Under the pieces are notes generated by a model. The model made no database searches. It had not been told where the DNA came from and saw nothing but the letters and a program-made list of their open reading frames with translations. A program made the translations under genes and the position numbers. From positions 1,603,501 through 1,667,500 of the forward strand of contig JBBDHG010000101.1 of NCBI GenBank assembly GCA_037951165.1: 64,000 nt of DNA, read 5' to 3'. Source of the stretch: Lophius americanus. Lineage: Eukaryota > Chordata > Actinopteri > Lophiiformes > Lophiidae. Shown piece after piece: positions 22,562 to 33,515 of this stretch. How positions within the stretch are numbered: the first letter of the stretch is position 1; every line of letters begins with the position of its first letter.

Positions 22562-25500
22562 TTTTCAAAATCCATTTATTAGGCAATCGCAAAGCCAATC
22601 CAGAACCGAATGACTTCAACACCTGACTGTTAAGCAAAAACAAGAGTGACTCAAAAGTTCAATATCAACTCTCTGGACCAAATGAAACCACATCAGATGA
22701 ATTAGACTCTTCACTCTGGGCAAACCGCACATTTCAGATAAGATCCAAGCTCCTAACAAATACTTAAAGTTTTGAAAATCATGTTACAAAAATCCAGACA
22801 TACTGACAAATAATGAGACAATGTTTTCATCGTTTAAAAGATCTTCTTTATTTTTATATTGTACTATATTCCTTTTTTTATTAAAAGGATATTAATCACT
22901 GGTTGGTGAGGATTAGGTTGGCTTTTACTGAGAATTTTTACGTTGCGATATACCAGAATATTTTGCAGTGTATCGCGTTACATACTGCAAAATATTGAAA
23001 ACGTCTGAATTTGACATTACTTGCAGTTAAGGAAATACATCATATATTACCAGTTTTAGACTATATTTGGAATTGTCTATAGGAGTGGTTTTAAATTTAA
23101 CGAAATTTTATGAAAGCCAAAATGCTTACATTCTTGTGTCTTCAATAATGCAGGAATATTTAAAATTTCATCAGAACTCTGCACCAAGATTTAGACAATT
23201 ATTACTTTAGAATCAAGCTGTGCCCACATTATTAAGGTTACACTGCCCAATTGTTCAGCTGTTAACTTTTGTGTCGAACCAGAGATGAAAGTCATTCAGG
23301 TAAAATTACATAAAATCAAGGCTAAATTTCGTGTGTCTCTTCTCACAAATGTCATCTGTGATAATGGAGTCATTTGTGGACAACGTTAGCCCACAAATAT
23401 ATACAAATATATGCCACTCTGCCAGGAACAAGACAATGAAACACAACAACATCCAGTAAGGTTAGCCAAGCCAGAGTCAGTTCTTATGCTTCATTCTAAG
23501 GAGACTTAGGGCCAGGCGTAAGGAGAAAAAAAAATCCAAAGGATTTTCCTTTCATTTACAGAAAAAGTCAAAATGTCAAGAATAAAGTCGAACTAAATAA
23601 GAACAAGAATTTTTTTTTTCATTTTGCATTTCTGTGCCTCTGTCAGCGGGCAGTTGCTCCGGGCTTCCTCCCAAGGATGCAATGGATGTGATGAAGTCAT
23701 CTGCCATTACTTTGGGGTCGTTGTTTGTTCTGAAGGCCTCCATCCACAATAAATAGCAACTAAAACCATCAATACAACCATGTAAAAACAAATGTCTTTC
23801 CCCTCAGATTTAACTCAACAATTTTCTGGACATGTTTACAACAACAATTGTAGCAAATTCAACGCAAAGTCACGAATAAACTTGAGTAGTTTTGAATTTG
23901 TGCTGGTAAATGGGAATGGTGCTTCGTTCATGTGACGCCGTGACATGAAAGCCTATGAGAACTGAGAGGAACTGAAAGTCAGACGTATGGACCCCAGCGG
24001 GAAGATGCTGAGGAGGTGGAGGAAGCTGATCGGAGTTGTCCGTATCCATTTCTGTATCCGTCACATTTACCGAAAGACAGATATTTTCCGATTTTCTATA
24101 AGGGTTTTTACTTTGACTGCGAACTTAATGAGTAGCTATTATTTAGCAGTGTTTCGTTTTCTCAGCTCAGTTTGTTTTAATTAAATTCAGTATGGTTTAA
24201 TCTAAATACTAGTAAGACCAGACCGCACTGGATGGACTATTTATCTCAGTTATCATATTGATCCCTTACTGCCTTCAGCGATCCTATCCATCCTCCCTCC
24301 TCTTCCTCTTCACTGTTGTATCACATATCCTGATTAAGTTCTCAGTGTTCTGCATAGCTGAGAGCGAAAATATCAACATTCGAGAAAAAGTAATCTACCA
24401 ACATGGGTTTCAAATTTATCTTTCTTAAATATTTCTTTCATAATAATCTTTCCACATGTTTTATTACATTATAAACCCAAATTATTATTTTTTTAAATCC
24501 CCATTTAGATATGAGAGCATTTTTAATGGTTCAAATGTGTGAAATCGTTCTGAGAAATCTGTTGTTAATCACAAAAAACGATGAATAAAGTATTATAATA
24601 GACCACTTGTATCCTTTTGTTTTACCATGGTGGAAAGTAAAATCATCTTTAGCAGGTTTTAATTGCACAAATGCAAGTACATATCTCACACAACTAAGTT
24701 AAACTTTATCTGATTTCATTTGTAAATCTCACGCGAATGTGTTGACGTTGACGAAAATAAGGAAACAACGATAAGATTCCAGCACAATGACTTCCTCCTT
24801 TTTCCTCCAGAGGAAAAAGGTCGGACCCTGCTCTGCGATGAAACGACATCGCAGTTCATCTATTTTTCCCCAAAGATCCATTTAAACGTTGTTGATTTTT
24901 TTATTAGGATCATTATGGTTTTGCTAATGAAATGAATCATGTCTCCAGGGAGAAGTGGTTGTGCCTTGAAGGACAAATGATGTCTCTTTCTCTGTGTTGG
25001 TACTGCTGCTCTTTACAGAATGTAACAGTTAAAGACTCCGGAGACATTTCTCCAGGCTTTCAACATGCTCATCTTGTCAAAGACAACACAGGTTCAAAAT
25101 GTCAAAACTTCAGTTTACAAATGTCATGCAAAAGAGAAAAGCAGTAAATCCTCATGTATGAGAGGCATAGACTCTTGAACAGAGCCAGTCATGGTCCCAC
25201 TGGGGTGGCGCGCCTCGCGGGAGGCTAGATAGATTGTCACATGTAGACAGAGTTTTCTTTTTACTTTTCACTTTATATTCTTTGTCATATCCGTAGACGT
25301 TTGTCATGTCTCACTTAAAGTATGGCTGGTGGTGCTGTTCATTTCATCCATTCTGTAAGTTCTCCAAACCATGAACGTTCTCCAAACCATGCAAATATTC
25401 ATACAGTCTCCATACATCTTTAACGTTGGGCATAAAGGGTTGTACAACAGCTTTGATTTCACAAAACTTTGGCTTCCTTTTGTGTCTTTTACGCAGGATC

Positions 25501-25610
25501 AACTGAGTTATAACCAGATTCTTGTGTATTTGTGTCCTTTCGCCAAAATAAGAAGTCAGAGACTATTACCTCACAAAGCTGATAAAGATGGTTCTTAAGA
25601 TAAGACCGGT
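22562..25610. other. unique AT-rich sequence
   Basis: Three kilobases without any recognised exon, transposon or array. A GGCGCGCC with nearby CG steps at about 25207 is the only GC-rich point. Confidence 0.35.
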
Positions 25611-25829
25611 ACCATTGAAAGATCTATGGAGCAAGAGGAACCAATAATTCTGCCCTAAATTAGCCAAAGAATTCTCCATTTTCACCTTTCACCACGGGTG
25701 AACGCTCACCAAAGAAGAAGACAGACAAGGAATATTTTCTTCTGTCACCAGTCTGATGGGGATGATATTGAAAGATCAGCTCAGATATTAGGATCATTGA
25801 AGGATCAATAGATCAAGAGGAAAAAATAA
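25611..25829 (+). repeat. diverged 36-bp direct repeat
   Basis: ACCATTGAAAGATCTATGGA at 25611 and ATCATTGAAGGATCAATAGA at 25793 both continue as CAAGAGGAA and A-rich sequence. Spacing is about 182 bases. Confidence 0.5.
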
Positions 25830-27219
25830 ATGGTCCCTGTGGTGACCTCAGAATTTTTTTTTTCACTTTTTCAACTTTCAATGCAGCACATTATTTTTCT
25901 CGAAAAACCTCTATGCTTTAAAATGCAGGACTCTGAGGGAATTTGATGGTATCAAACAACAGTCAGAAAATCTAGGGGAGTCATGGAAGCTAGTACTGAT
26001 ACTGTCTTGTTCTAGGGAGGTTTCATTGATGCATCGGGGCACAGCAGATAATGTAACTGTAACAGTACGCTTATATTTGCGCTGTGAAATCTGCTGGGAC
26101 TCAGCAGGTTTACAAATATCCCTTAACCATCGCTGATCCTGCTTCATCCCTGGGCCTCCTGCAGATCACTTTTAGCTTTTGCCTATTTTCGATCTCACTG
26201 CTTACATAATGGTGTTGAGACCCGCAGGCTGTGTCAGAGTGTTTTTTAAGAGACAGAACTGTTCCCTTTCTTGCTGATTTGCCATTTTGCCAGCCATTTC
26301 TCAGAAGAGCCAGTTAACTCAGCGGCATTGATTTCACACAAGCAGCTGCATCTTGTCAGCCATCACTGTGAAAAACAGGGACATTTGCTCTCGTTCTCAC
26401 CGTTTCAGGGCTCAGTCTTATGCTGACAACTCCTTCTATCACACATGCTTCTCTTCTTTCCCACTATGTCACCCTCTTGCCTTCTGTCAGTTCCCCGTTT
26501 AACTTCTTCTCTTGCAGACAAATCGAGAAAAGTTCATATTTTTTGACGAGATTCCTTCCCTTCCACACATTATCACTTCAGTTCCCACCAATTGCCTTAT
26601 CTTAAATCTTAACCATAATAAGCCATAAGCACCAATAACATTTACTGTTCTCTTATCTTGTTCCCATGAGCAGGACCCGACCCTGAAGTAGTGAGCAAAC
26701 AGTGCAGCAGATGCCAATCCAAGCTTTGGTTGCTTTGAGAGAAACTAGGTATGAAAACAAAGACAAAGATCTCGCTCCTTCTTTCTCTCTCTTTGAACTT
26801 GTACTGTTACTGCTCTGTTAACCTCTTTCTATAATCTGTTGTTTTACATCTTCAAACAGGACAAAGAGAACACCAATCAAACAAATTAAAGAATTTGTTT
26901 CGGCCATGTTGAAGTGGTATTAGGGGGCTTAACCTGCCTGGAACTAGCAAACAGTTGTGGTTTTGGAGTAACGACTGCCTGTTCCTAAAGAAGTTAAACA
27001 CTCTCTTTGTCTAAGATCCACTTTCTATACACTAACATCTCTTTTTTTTATTCTGTTGGGCTGTTGCAAGGTTTAAATGCCTTAAATTTGGAGGTTACGG
27101 ACAGGAAAACTATTTTCTAAAGGCAGACAGTGAGAAGTAAGCGTGAGAATTTTGTTGTTTTCCCTACCCTTTCTTTCACTCAGTGGCTGGTCGTGTGGTT
27201 AACTTGGTGGACTGCGATT
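25830..27219. other. unique sequence
   Basis: No gene or repeat recognised. A C/T-rich patch lies at 26440-26520. Confidence 0.35.
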
Positions 27220-27394
27220 TTTTTCAACTGGGAGGAATCCAACATTTCGGACGAAATATCTCTCACCTGTCCTGGGAATGCCTTGGAATCCCCAAGGATG
27301 AGCTAGGGAGTGTTGGTGGGGACTACGGAATACCCTCCTTGTCCTGCTGCCACCACAACCCAACCCCAGATCAACGGAAAAAAATAGATGGAGT
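27220..27394 (+). mobile_element. LINE 3' fragment
   Basis: CTCACCTGTCCTGGGAATGC, CTTGGAATCC, GATGAGCTAGGGAGTG and CTGCTGCCACCACAACCC follow the last 150 bases of the LINE seen at 12745-13339. It ends AAAAAATAGATGG. Heavily decayed, with part of the block before the SHLSWE-like stretch deleted. Confidence 0.7.
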
Positions 27395-28439
27395 ACGTTA
27401 ATTGTTTGCAACTTCTTGGAGGGATTGAGAAATTTTTCATCCAAATTTGGTTTAAACATCTTTAAACAAATTGCAGCTTGGTGAGATAGTGAAAATTAGA
27501 ATTAGATGTATATTAGCGGGTGTCTTGCAGACAAACCACAAATATCTAGATGGTACAACAAAGGACATATTCCTCCCTCATTCCAAAAATGGTTTGTTAA
27601 GAATGCTGTCGAACATAAAAAACATCTACACATCTCCAGGGCCTAATTATCACCCAATATTACCGACCACATCTGAGGAGGCATTTTCCCCATGAGCAGA
27701 GAGGCCTGACCAGATTTTTAGACTGATCTGACACGCACAGCTTTTTACTTTAGCTCTGCTACTGCACAGCAATAAAGCCCACAAGGAGATCACAGTTGCT
27801 GCCGTTACGGCCTCATGGTGTCTGTGGATCAAGTGGGATGTTCCGTGGACCACACTAGCAACTTAAACACGAGCCGGGCCCAGCTTCCAATTACTGATGA
27901 TGTCTCTATGTTTCATCAAAAGGTGGGTATAAAACTAGTTAAATGTCTTTGAATTTGCAAAGTTGAAAACAAAAAACTTTGTTTTCATAACATTAAAGTC
28001 CAGTTGCTGCTCAAGGTTGTCTTTTGTGATACAGGACCTTGATGTCTTTGATATCTTGTAATAGTGGAGAAAATTAGCTACGTTGACAGAGACCTCCGCT
28101 TTATTGAGTCCCCTTCAAGTTATTAGTTTAAGTGCAATGTAAGAAAATCAATATTTCCATATCTATTTTCTTCATTTACCTCAACAAAAAAAAATTTCTG
28201 ACATTTATGATTAGCCAACTTTTCACCCAGTTGCATGTGATCCCTCAATCAAATCTTCAAAGCAGTAAAAAAAAAAATTTGCACAGTTATTCTGATCCAC
28301 TGCGAAAAAGTTTAAAGGATTCTTCCTTATTAAAAGTCTAACCGTCCTACAAGGATTCATCAAAGTTGAACTGGGAGTTTATTTGTAAAAGAATGAATTT
28401 TTTTTTCTTTTAAAAAATAGCATTATCTAGTAATGTTAA
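27395..28439. other. unique sequence
   Basis: Nothing recognised. Short poly-A and poly-T runs lie at 28185-28280. Confidence 0.35.
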
Positions 28440-28582
28440 AGACCGTGAAAATAGACTTCTGATTTTTCTCCTTTATCTTGATCCCCTCCAAAAAGTATTG
28501 GACTACTCCTTCTCACATGCCCAACCAACCCACCAGTATTCATGAAAATCCATCGAGTGCAATCTGGCAAATAATCTGATAA
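28440..28582 (-). repeat. dispersed fish repeat fragment
   Basis: On the plus strand it carries CCAACCCACCAGTATTCATG, then AAAATCCATCGAG and a GCAAATAATCTG ending. This corresponds to the inner part of the repeat family also seen at 2958 and 50225. Confidence 0.5.
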
Positions 28583-28605
28583 AAAGTAATTAAGATGTTA
28601 ATATA

Positions 28606-28915
28606 TTCATCCATCCATTTTCTCCGGCTTATCCCGGGCCGGATCTTAATGGCAGCAGGCAAGGAATTTCCAGATATCCCTGTCATAGCAACACTCTCCA
28701 GTTCATGATGGGGGATCCCAATGCGTTCCAAGGCCAGAGGTGAAATACAGTCCCTAGAGCGAGTTCGGGGTCTACCTCGGTTTCTATTTCCAGTTGGATG
28801 TTCCTGAAAAACTTCCAGAGGGAGGCGTCCTATAGGGATCCTACTTAGATGACCAAACCCCCTCACCTGGCTCATTTTAACACGAAGGTCTCTACTGCTC
28901 AACCAACTGGACCAC
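28606..28915 (-). mobile_element. LINE 3' end, downstream half of a split copy
   Basis: Reading the minus strand from 28902 the protein contains the GRLPLEVFQEHPTG block, NRGRPRTRSRDCIS and ERIGIPHHELESVA. It ends at the (ATGG) tail, visible as ATCCATCCATTTTCT from 28608. It is in frame over about 100 codons, which is better preserved than the copy at 13 kb. It is the 3' half of one LINE copy whose upstream half is at 29240-29640. The SINE at 28921-29236 lies between. Confidence 0.85.
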
Positions 28916-28920
28916 TAATG

Positions 28921-29236
28921 ATGTTGGCTCAGTTGGTAGGGCGGTTATCCACTTATCTGAAGGTCGGTGGTTCAATCCCTGGCCACTGCGGTCCACATGT
29001 CAAAGTGACGTTGAGCAAGATACTGAACCCCAAGTTGCTCCCAATGGCTGTTCCATTGGTTTGTGAATGATGGCGTGAATGGTTACTGCACCTGATGAGC
29101 AGATGGCGCCTTGCATAGAAGCCTCTATCATCACTCTATAAATGTGTGTGTGAATGGGTGAATGATGGCTCACAATTGGAGTGGTTGAGCAGACTAGAAT
29201 ACTGCTATGTAAGTACGCTCTATTTACCGTTTAGTA
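28921..29236 (+). mobile_element. tRNA-derived SINE inserted in a LINE
   Basis: The head is tRNA-like, with box A TGGCTCAGTTGG at 28925-28936 and box B GGTTCAATCCC at 28969-28979, spaced as in a tRNA gene. The body has CTGAACCCCAAGTTGCTCCC and GTGTGTGAATGGGTGAATG. The 3' end has the segment GAGTGGTTGAGCAGACTAGA, CTGCTATGTAAGTACG and CTATTTACCGTTT. This is the order of a widespread fish SINE whose consensus ends in a CTATATAAGTAC-CCATTTACC sequence. RNA polymerase III would start at the head. It lies inside a minus-strand LINE and is therefore younger than it. Confidence 0.88.
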
Positions 29237-29239
29237 CTT

Positions 29240-29640
29240 ACATCTTTCTCCGTAACCTATCTCGAACGCTGGGCCCAGCCACCCTACAAAGGAAGCTCAT
29301 TTCAGCCGCTTGTATCCTTGACCTCATTGTTTCTGTCAATACACACAGCCTATGACTAAAGTGAGGGTTTGAACATAGATGGACCAGTAAATGAGAGCTC
29401 TGGATTACAACTCAGCTCTTTCTTCGCCAAAACAGACAGATATAACAACTACATTACTCCTTATGCCACACCAAACTACCTGTCCATCAACCCCAACCTG
29501 AAAAAACTCACTTTGGTTATATAGAGACCGGATGTTCCGTAGCAATGGCCCCATTACGCTGTACTCCCGCAGTACATCCCACACTTCTCCCCAGGGGAAA
29601 CGGTCATAAGCAATCTCAAAATCCACGACAGAGTCAGCAA
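29240..29640 (-). mobile_element. LINE reverse transcriptase piece, upstream half of the split copy
   Basis: On the minus strand from about 29640 the protein reads VDFEIAYDRFPWGEVWDVLR, then EYSVMGPLLRNIRSLYNQSE. This is the motif A neighbourhood of a non-LTR reverse transcriptase. After about 29480 the copy jumps to the VVV-ISVCFGEERAEL region just before the C-terminal part. The middle of the palm, including the FADD catalytic motif, has therefore been deleted. At 29270-29430 the DNA continues with the segment that precedes the C-terminal block. It joins the piece at 28606-28915 once the SINE is removed. Confidence 0.82.
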
Positions 29641-29689
29641 AATAAAAATGATGACCATGGTGAATGTTGTAATTATTCATCAAGTAAAT

Positions 29690-30440
29690 AAAAAATGGTT
29701 AAGTCAGAAAAGCAATGTTCTCAGCTGTTGGTCTGTAGGGAAATTTAAAAAATCAAACAATATAGGGACAGATGAGGGGGGTTCAATTCACTTTTTACAT
29801 TTTTGTGTAGTCCAAAGTTAGTTGTCATGACTTGGTTTGAATTATGGCTACATTGAATCCAATTCGCTCTGGTTTTACTGCTCTATATCATCGGTTAGGT
29901 CAATATTCATGAAGGTGAAATTAATGTAGAGTCAGATGAAAGACTCAATCCGTATTAATCTTTAACATTGAACACAAAAACGTCTTAGGAGGGACACAGT
30001 TAAAACTTAAAGATGTAACATAGTACGACTGGCAGGATAGTCTAACCCCTAAACAACCATAAAGCTATAAAACCTCCCCTAGCAACCAGTTATCACAGCT
30101 CAAAGTCTTTACCGTTATCATTTTTGCTGCTCTCAATGCCAAGAATCAGAGTTAAACATATTTCATTCAAGAACAAACACATTGTATATAACGACAAAAC
30201 TGTACCTTAGAGTGGCTTAGGAAGAAGGTTCAGACTCCAACATGTCCACTCTGGGTCCCTCGGGGTCCAAGTTAGTACGAGAGAGAGGAACAGAGAGGGA
30301 GGGATGAACAGATTTGTGGGCAGAGAACAGATAGACTAAAGGGAAGAGGTGGAGCATGGATGAGGGAGAGTCTCTGCAAAGGATGAAAGGAAGAAAGAAA
30401 AAAAAAAGCAGGAGAATGAGGTATAAAATGAAAGGAAAAT
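29690..30440. other. unique sequence with a purine-rich patch
   Basis: The DNA is unique until a purine-rich stretch at 30270-30420. No exon recognised. Confidence 0.4.
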
Positions 30441-30485
30441 GGTTGCTGCAAATGAGGTTGCTGCAAATGAGGTTGCTGCAAATGT
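30441..30485 (+). repeat. three tandem 15-bp units
   Basis: GGTTGCTGCAAATGA is present at 30441, 30456 and 30471. The last unit ends in T instead of A. Confidence 0.95.
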
Positions 30486-30665
30486 TGGCAAATATTGGCT
30501 CAAGAACTCACCAACACTCAAACACACATTCTGACCACTCCAACAGAGCCGACATCTGGCCCAGAGTGGATTATGGGTAATTAACTGCTCTTTAATGATT
30601 CATGCTGAGCGAGGACTCAGACAGCAAAAACTCAGATTATGCTGTGATATACAAAAAAATGTGTG

Positions 30666-30667
<2 letters not shown>

Positions 30668-30696
<29 letters not shown>

Positions 30697-30717
30697 AATC
30701 TCTGTTTGTGTGCGTGT

Positions 30718-30757
<40 letters not shown>

Positions 30758-30758
30758 A
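30668..30758 (+). repeat. (TC)n followed by (TG)n and (CG)n
   Basis: A TC array at 30668-30697, then TG units broken by CG and TA steps, ending in CGCGCGCG at 30749-30757. The second part is strictly alternating and a strong Z-DNA candidate. Confidence 0.95.
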
Positions 30759-30937
30759 TATCTGTGCCTCTATACAGCAGTCCGGGAGAATATCTGAGAT
30801 TATTCTGTGATCCATTGGAGGCACACAAACAGACACACTCTCAGGCAGACACAAATGTCTGCAGTGATATATTCATTTGCCAACCATCTCTTCCTAAAAC
30901 CCCTCTGTAGCCCCAACTCTTTAAGCCTTTATGTGCC

Positions 30938-30940
<3 letters not shown>

Positions 30941-30983
<43 letters not shown>

Positions 30984-31031
30984 CGCGTAAGTGTGTGACT
31001 GTGTGCGTGTGTGCGTGTGTGTGTGTGTGTT
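30941..31031 (+). repeat. (TG)n microsatellite, interrupted
   Basis: TG units with TATG, CGCG and ACTG breaks. Confidence 0.95.
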
Positions 31032-31197
31032 TGCATGTATGGCCACTGCACCTTTCAGCCTGTCCTACCAGACCCGCTGGACCTGATGGAAGCCTTTTTT
31101 TCCACTTATATATGTTTAATTGTTTAATTATGATGTTTGGATGTCCGTCTCCAGGTCAACCCTTACTCAATCCTGCTGGGGCATACCGAAGACAAGG

Positions 31198-31235
31198 ATC
31201 TAGTGGTGTACAGATATACTTGTACACCACTAGAT
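31198..31235. other. perfect hairpin, 15-bp stem, 8-base loop
   Basis: ATCTAGTGGTGTACA (31198-31212) is followed by an 8-base loop and the exact reverse complement TGTACACCACTAGAT (31221-31235). No terminator T-run follows and no transposon end is recognised, so its role is open. Confidence 0.9.
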
Positions 31236-33440
31236 AGAGTTTCATTAAACTTGGTGAGATGGTTGGATAAATGAAATAGAAGAACCATATCTGTCGTTCA
31301 AACATCAGGCTCAACAGAAAGAAAGAAAAACAAGATACATGCATATCAAGAGAAGTCACATGGTGCCACTTCTATTTGCACATTTGTACTTGTAAGTCAT
31401 ACTGATATAAAGTATTAGTTTGTGAATCGTTTTTTATTTGCAAATCACATCGTGTTTGCGTGAAAATCCCACTGTGTTCGCAGGTTATGAGGTTATGAGT
31501 CCAAAATTTTGGACTGACATGCCCACCTTTCTTTAATCAGCAATCTCTTACTCTGCTCTAATATTGCCCCTGAGGAAGATGCGGGCTTGTTGTAAAAAGT
31601 AAAAAAATCGGAAAACAGATACCCAGTAATCCGAGGAAGGCACATAAGTGTCAAAGCGTGTTCATGCGCTACTAGGCAAAATTAAGGAGCACTTGCGGTC
31701 TCCTCATGCTTCTTTTGGATATAAAGAGAGATTTAAGTTTTATGTTTAACATCTTCAGATTTCAAATCACTCCAGTTTTTCCGAATCTTCCTCAGAGAAT
31801 GCTGCTGATTTCCTGTGAAGTTCAAGAAACATTTGGCAGTCCAAGAAATTTCATGTGACCTTGCAACTTTATTGGTTGGGGTCATTCAAGTCCGGCATAT
31901 TGTCCTACTTCACTCTGCCTAACTGTTTCTTCTGACAAGCAGATGATTTCTGTCAACTGCAGTATTAAGCTTCTATTGCTGCCCGCAATCTAAGCAAGTT
32001 TTTCTTTATGTATGTGCATGCGTGTGAATGTAAATATGAATGTGTGTGTTTGTGGATGGTTGGAGGCTGTCAATCTGCTAATCCAGCCCTTACAGAACCA
32101 CAATACTGTTACGGGGTTTGATAGGAACATGTAGGAAGAATTGAAATATATTAGTGTCCCTCTGCTCACCACAGTCTGGCCCACATGTATCCTTTATCTC
32201 ACAAATCAACACGACTTTTCACTACGTTATGTTGTGTATGTCCAACTGGAAGACTTGAGAACAGGTGGTAGCAAGAAGCAACTGACACAATGAGGCAGAA
32301 AATCAGTATCTTCAATGAGACAACATGATGTCTCAGGGGTCAAAATATAATGGGACGGTTGTTTTTTACGTACAATGAAATCAGTGGAAAACTGAACAGC
32401 CTTGGTGGAGGTTTGCTTTCCCTTAATGACCATGTATCCATGGTCTTCAGATATACCATGGTGATTAACAATATTTATAATGGGAAGCAATTTGGAAAAC
32501 ACTGTTATCATTAGAAATAAAGCATCTGTAGGGTGCAAATCTCCTCCGAAAGCCGCAACCTACCGCAGAACCTCCTATGTTTATTCCTCTCTTAAAAAGA
32601 CATTGTTGCGTCATTTCCTTTCTCTCCAGTGTAAAATATCAAAGGAACAAGGAACAACAGTACCAAAGCTTTATGATGTACTTATAAAATGTATGCGAAT
32701 GTTCTCCATGAATGTATGAGTTATTACCAGCTTCTTAGTCTACTGACAACTAAAATAAATAAGTAAACACTCTGTAGCCGGACGCGTGCTGTGCCTTTCA
32801 CTTCAGTGTCTTTTCAGCCCACTGAATCCCCAACTCCAACCCCCAAGGAATATCAAAGGAATCAAAGGAACAAAAGCAAGAGTAATGGACACAGTGTTAA
32901 GGGAGCACCTCGACCATATTGTGTAATCACAAAACTAAACAACTTTTTATTTATACTTTTTTTATTTTAAATGCTGCAAAAGACATAACATCGCTAAAAC
33001 TCAATCAGCCATAGAATATGCCAAAACCTTTCTCTGAGAAATTAAAACATAACCACCTTCCTTGTAGGAAGCTAATGATTTTGGATGGTTAACCCCATTA
33101 TGAGGCCTTTAGTAACACGAGATAATTGGAAATATAACTAAATATATATGTTACATATAAAATAATATAATATGTTATAATATAACATAGCTGTTGAACT
33201 TTGTCTTATGGCAGCTAGTCTTCAATGGAGTAAGGTTAGCACAATAAAACTTCCCATATAAGAATAATATTGAAAATAGTTTTGAGACAAAAAAGTCCTT
33301 GAAGGAATTGAGCTAAATGCATCTATCTTTAAGCTAGTTTTTTTCTCATGGGTTTTAACCCCTAGTAAAAACTGCATAGCTATCATAATATTAGATTTAT
33401 AAGCTTAATTTAAATGTTTCTTTTTCTCATATTTGCAGTC
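31236..33440. other. unique sequence
   Basis: No gene seen. A weak dispersed-repeat ending lies at 32397-32440 (GCCTTGGTGGAGGTTTGC). An AT-rich palindromic patch (TATGTTAT/ATAACATA) lies at about 33170-33190. Confidence 0.35.
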
Positions 33441-33515
33441 TACATTAGTATTTCTCAAATGGGGTTACTCGGACCCAAAGGGATACTGCAGGGGGTCCAT
33501 GAAAATATCTGAAAT
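33441..33515 (+). mobile_element. hAT-like transposon end, decayed
   Basis: TTAGTATTTCTCAAATGGGG, then ACTCGGACCCAAAGGG and GCAGGGGGTCCATGA. Fish and other vertebrate hAT elements often begin CAGTGTTTCTCAA followed by such repeated GGGGTCC/GGACCCC words. Only one end is visible. Confidence 0.45.

Noticed and set aside
22140..22643. 167-codon minus-strand frame
   Set aside because: It joins the antisense of a Tc1 end with a pyrimidine-rich tract. Composition (Ser, Leu, Pro) follows the DNA.
25201..25225. GGCGCGCC-rich point as a CpG island
   Set aside because: Only a few CG steps in about 25 bases; far too short.
28925..28997. Possible tRNA gene (box A and box B present)
   Set aside because: The cloverleaf arms do not pair well, and the sequence continues into a SINE body and tail.
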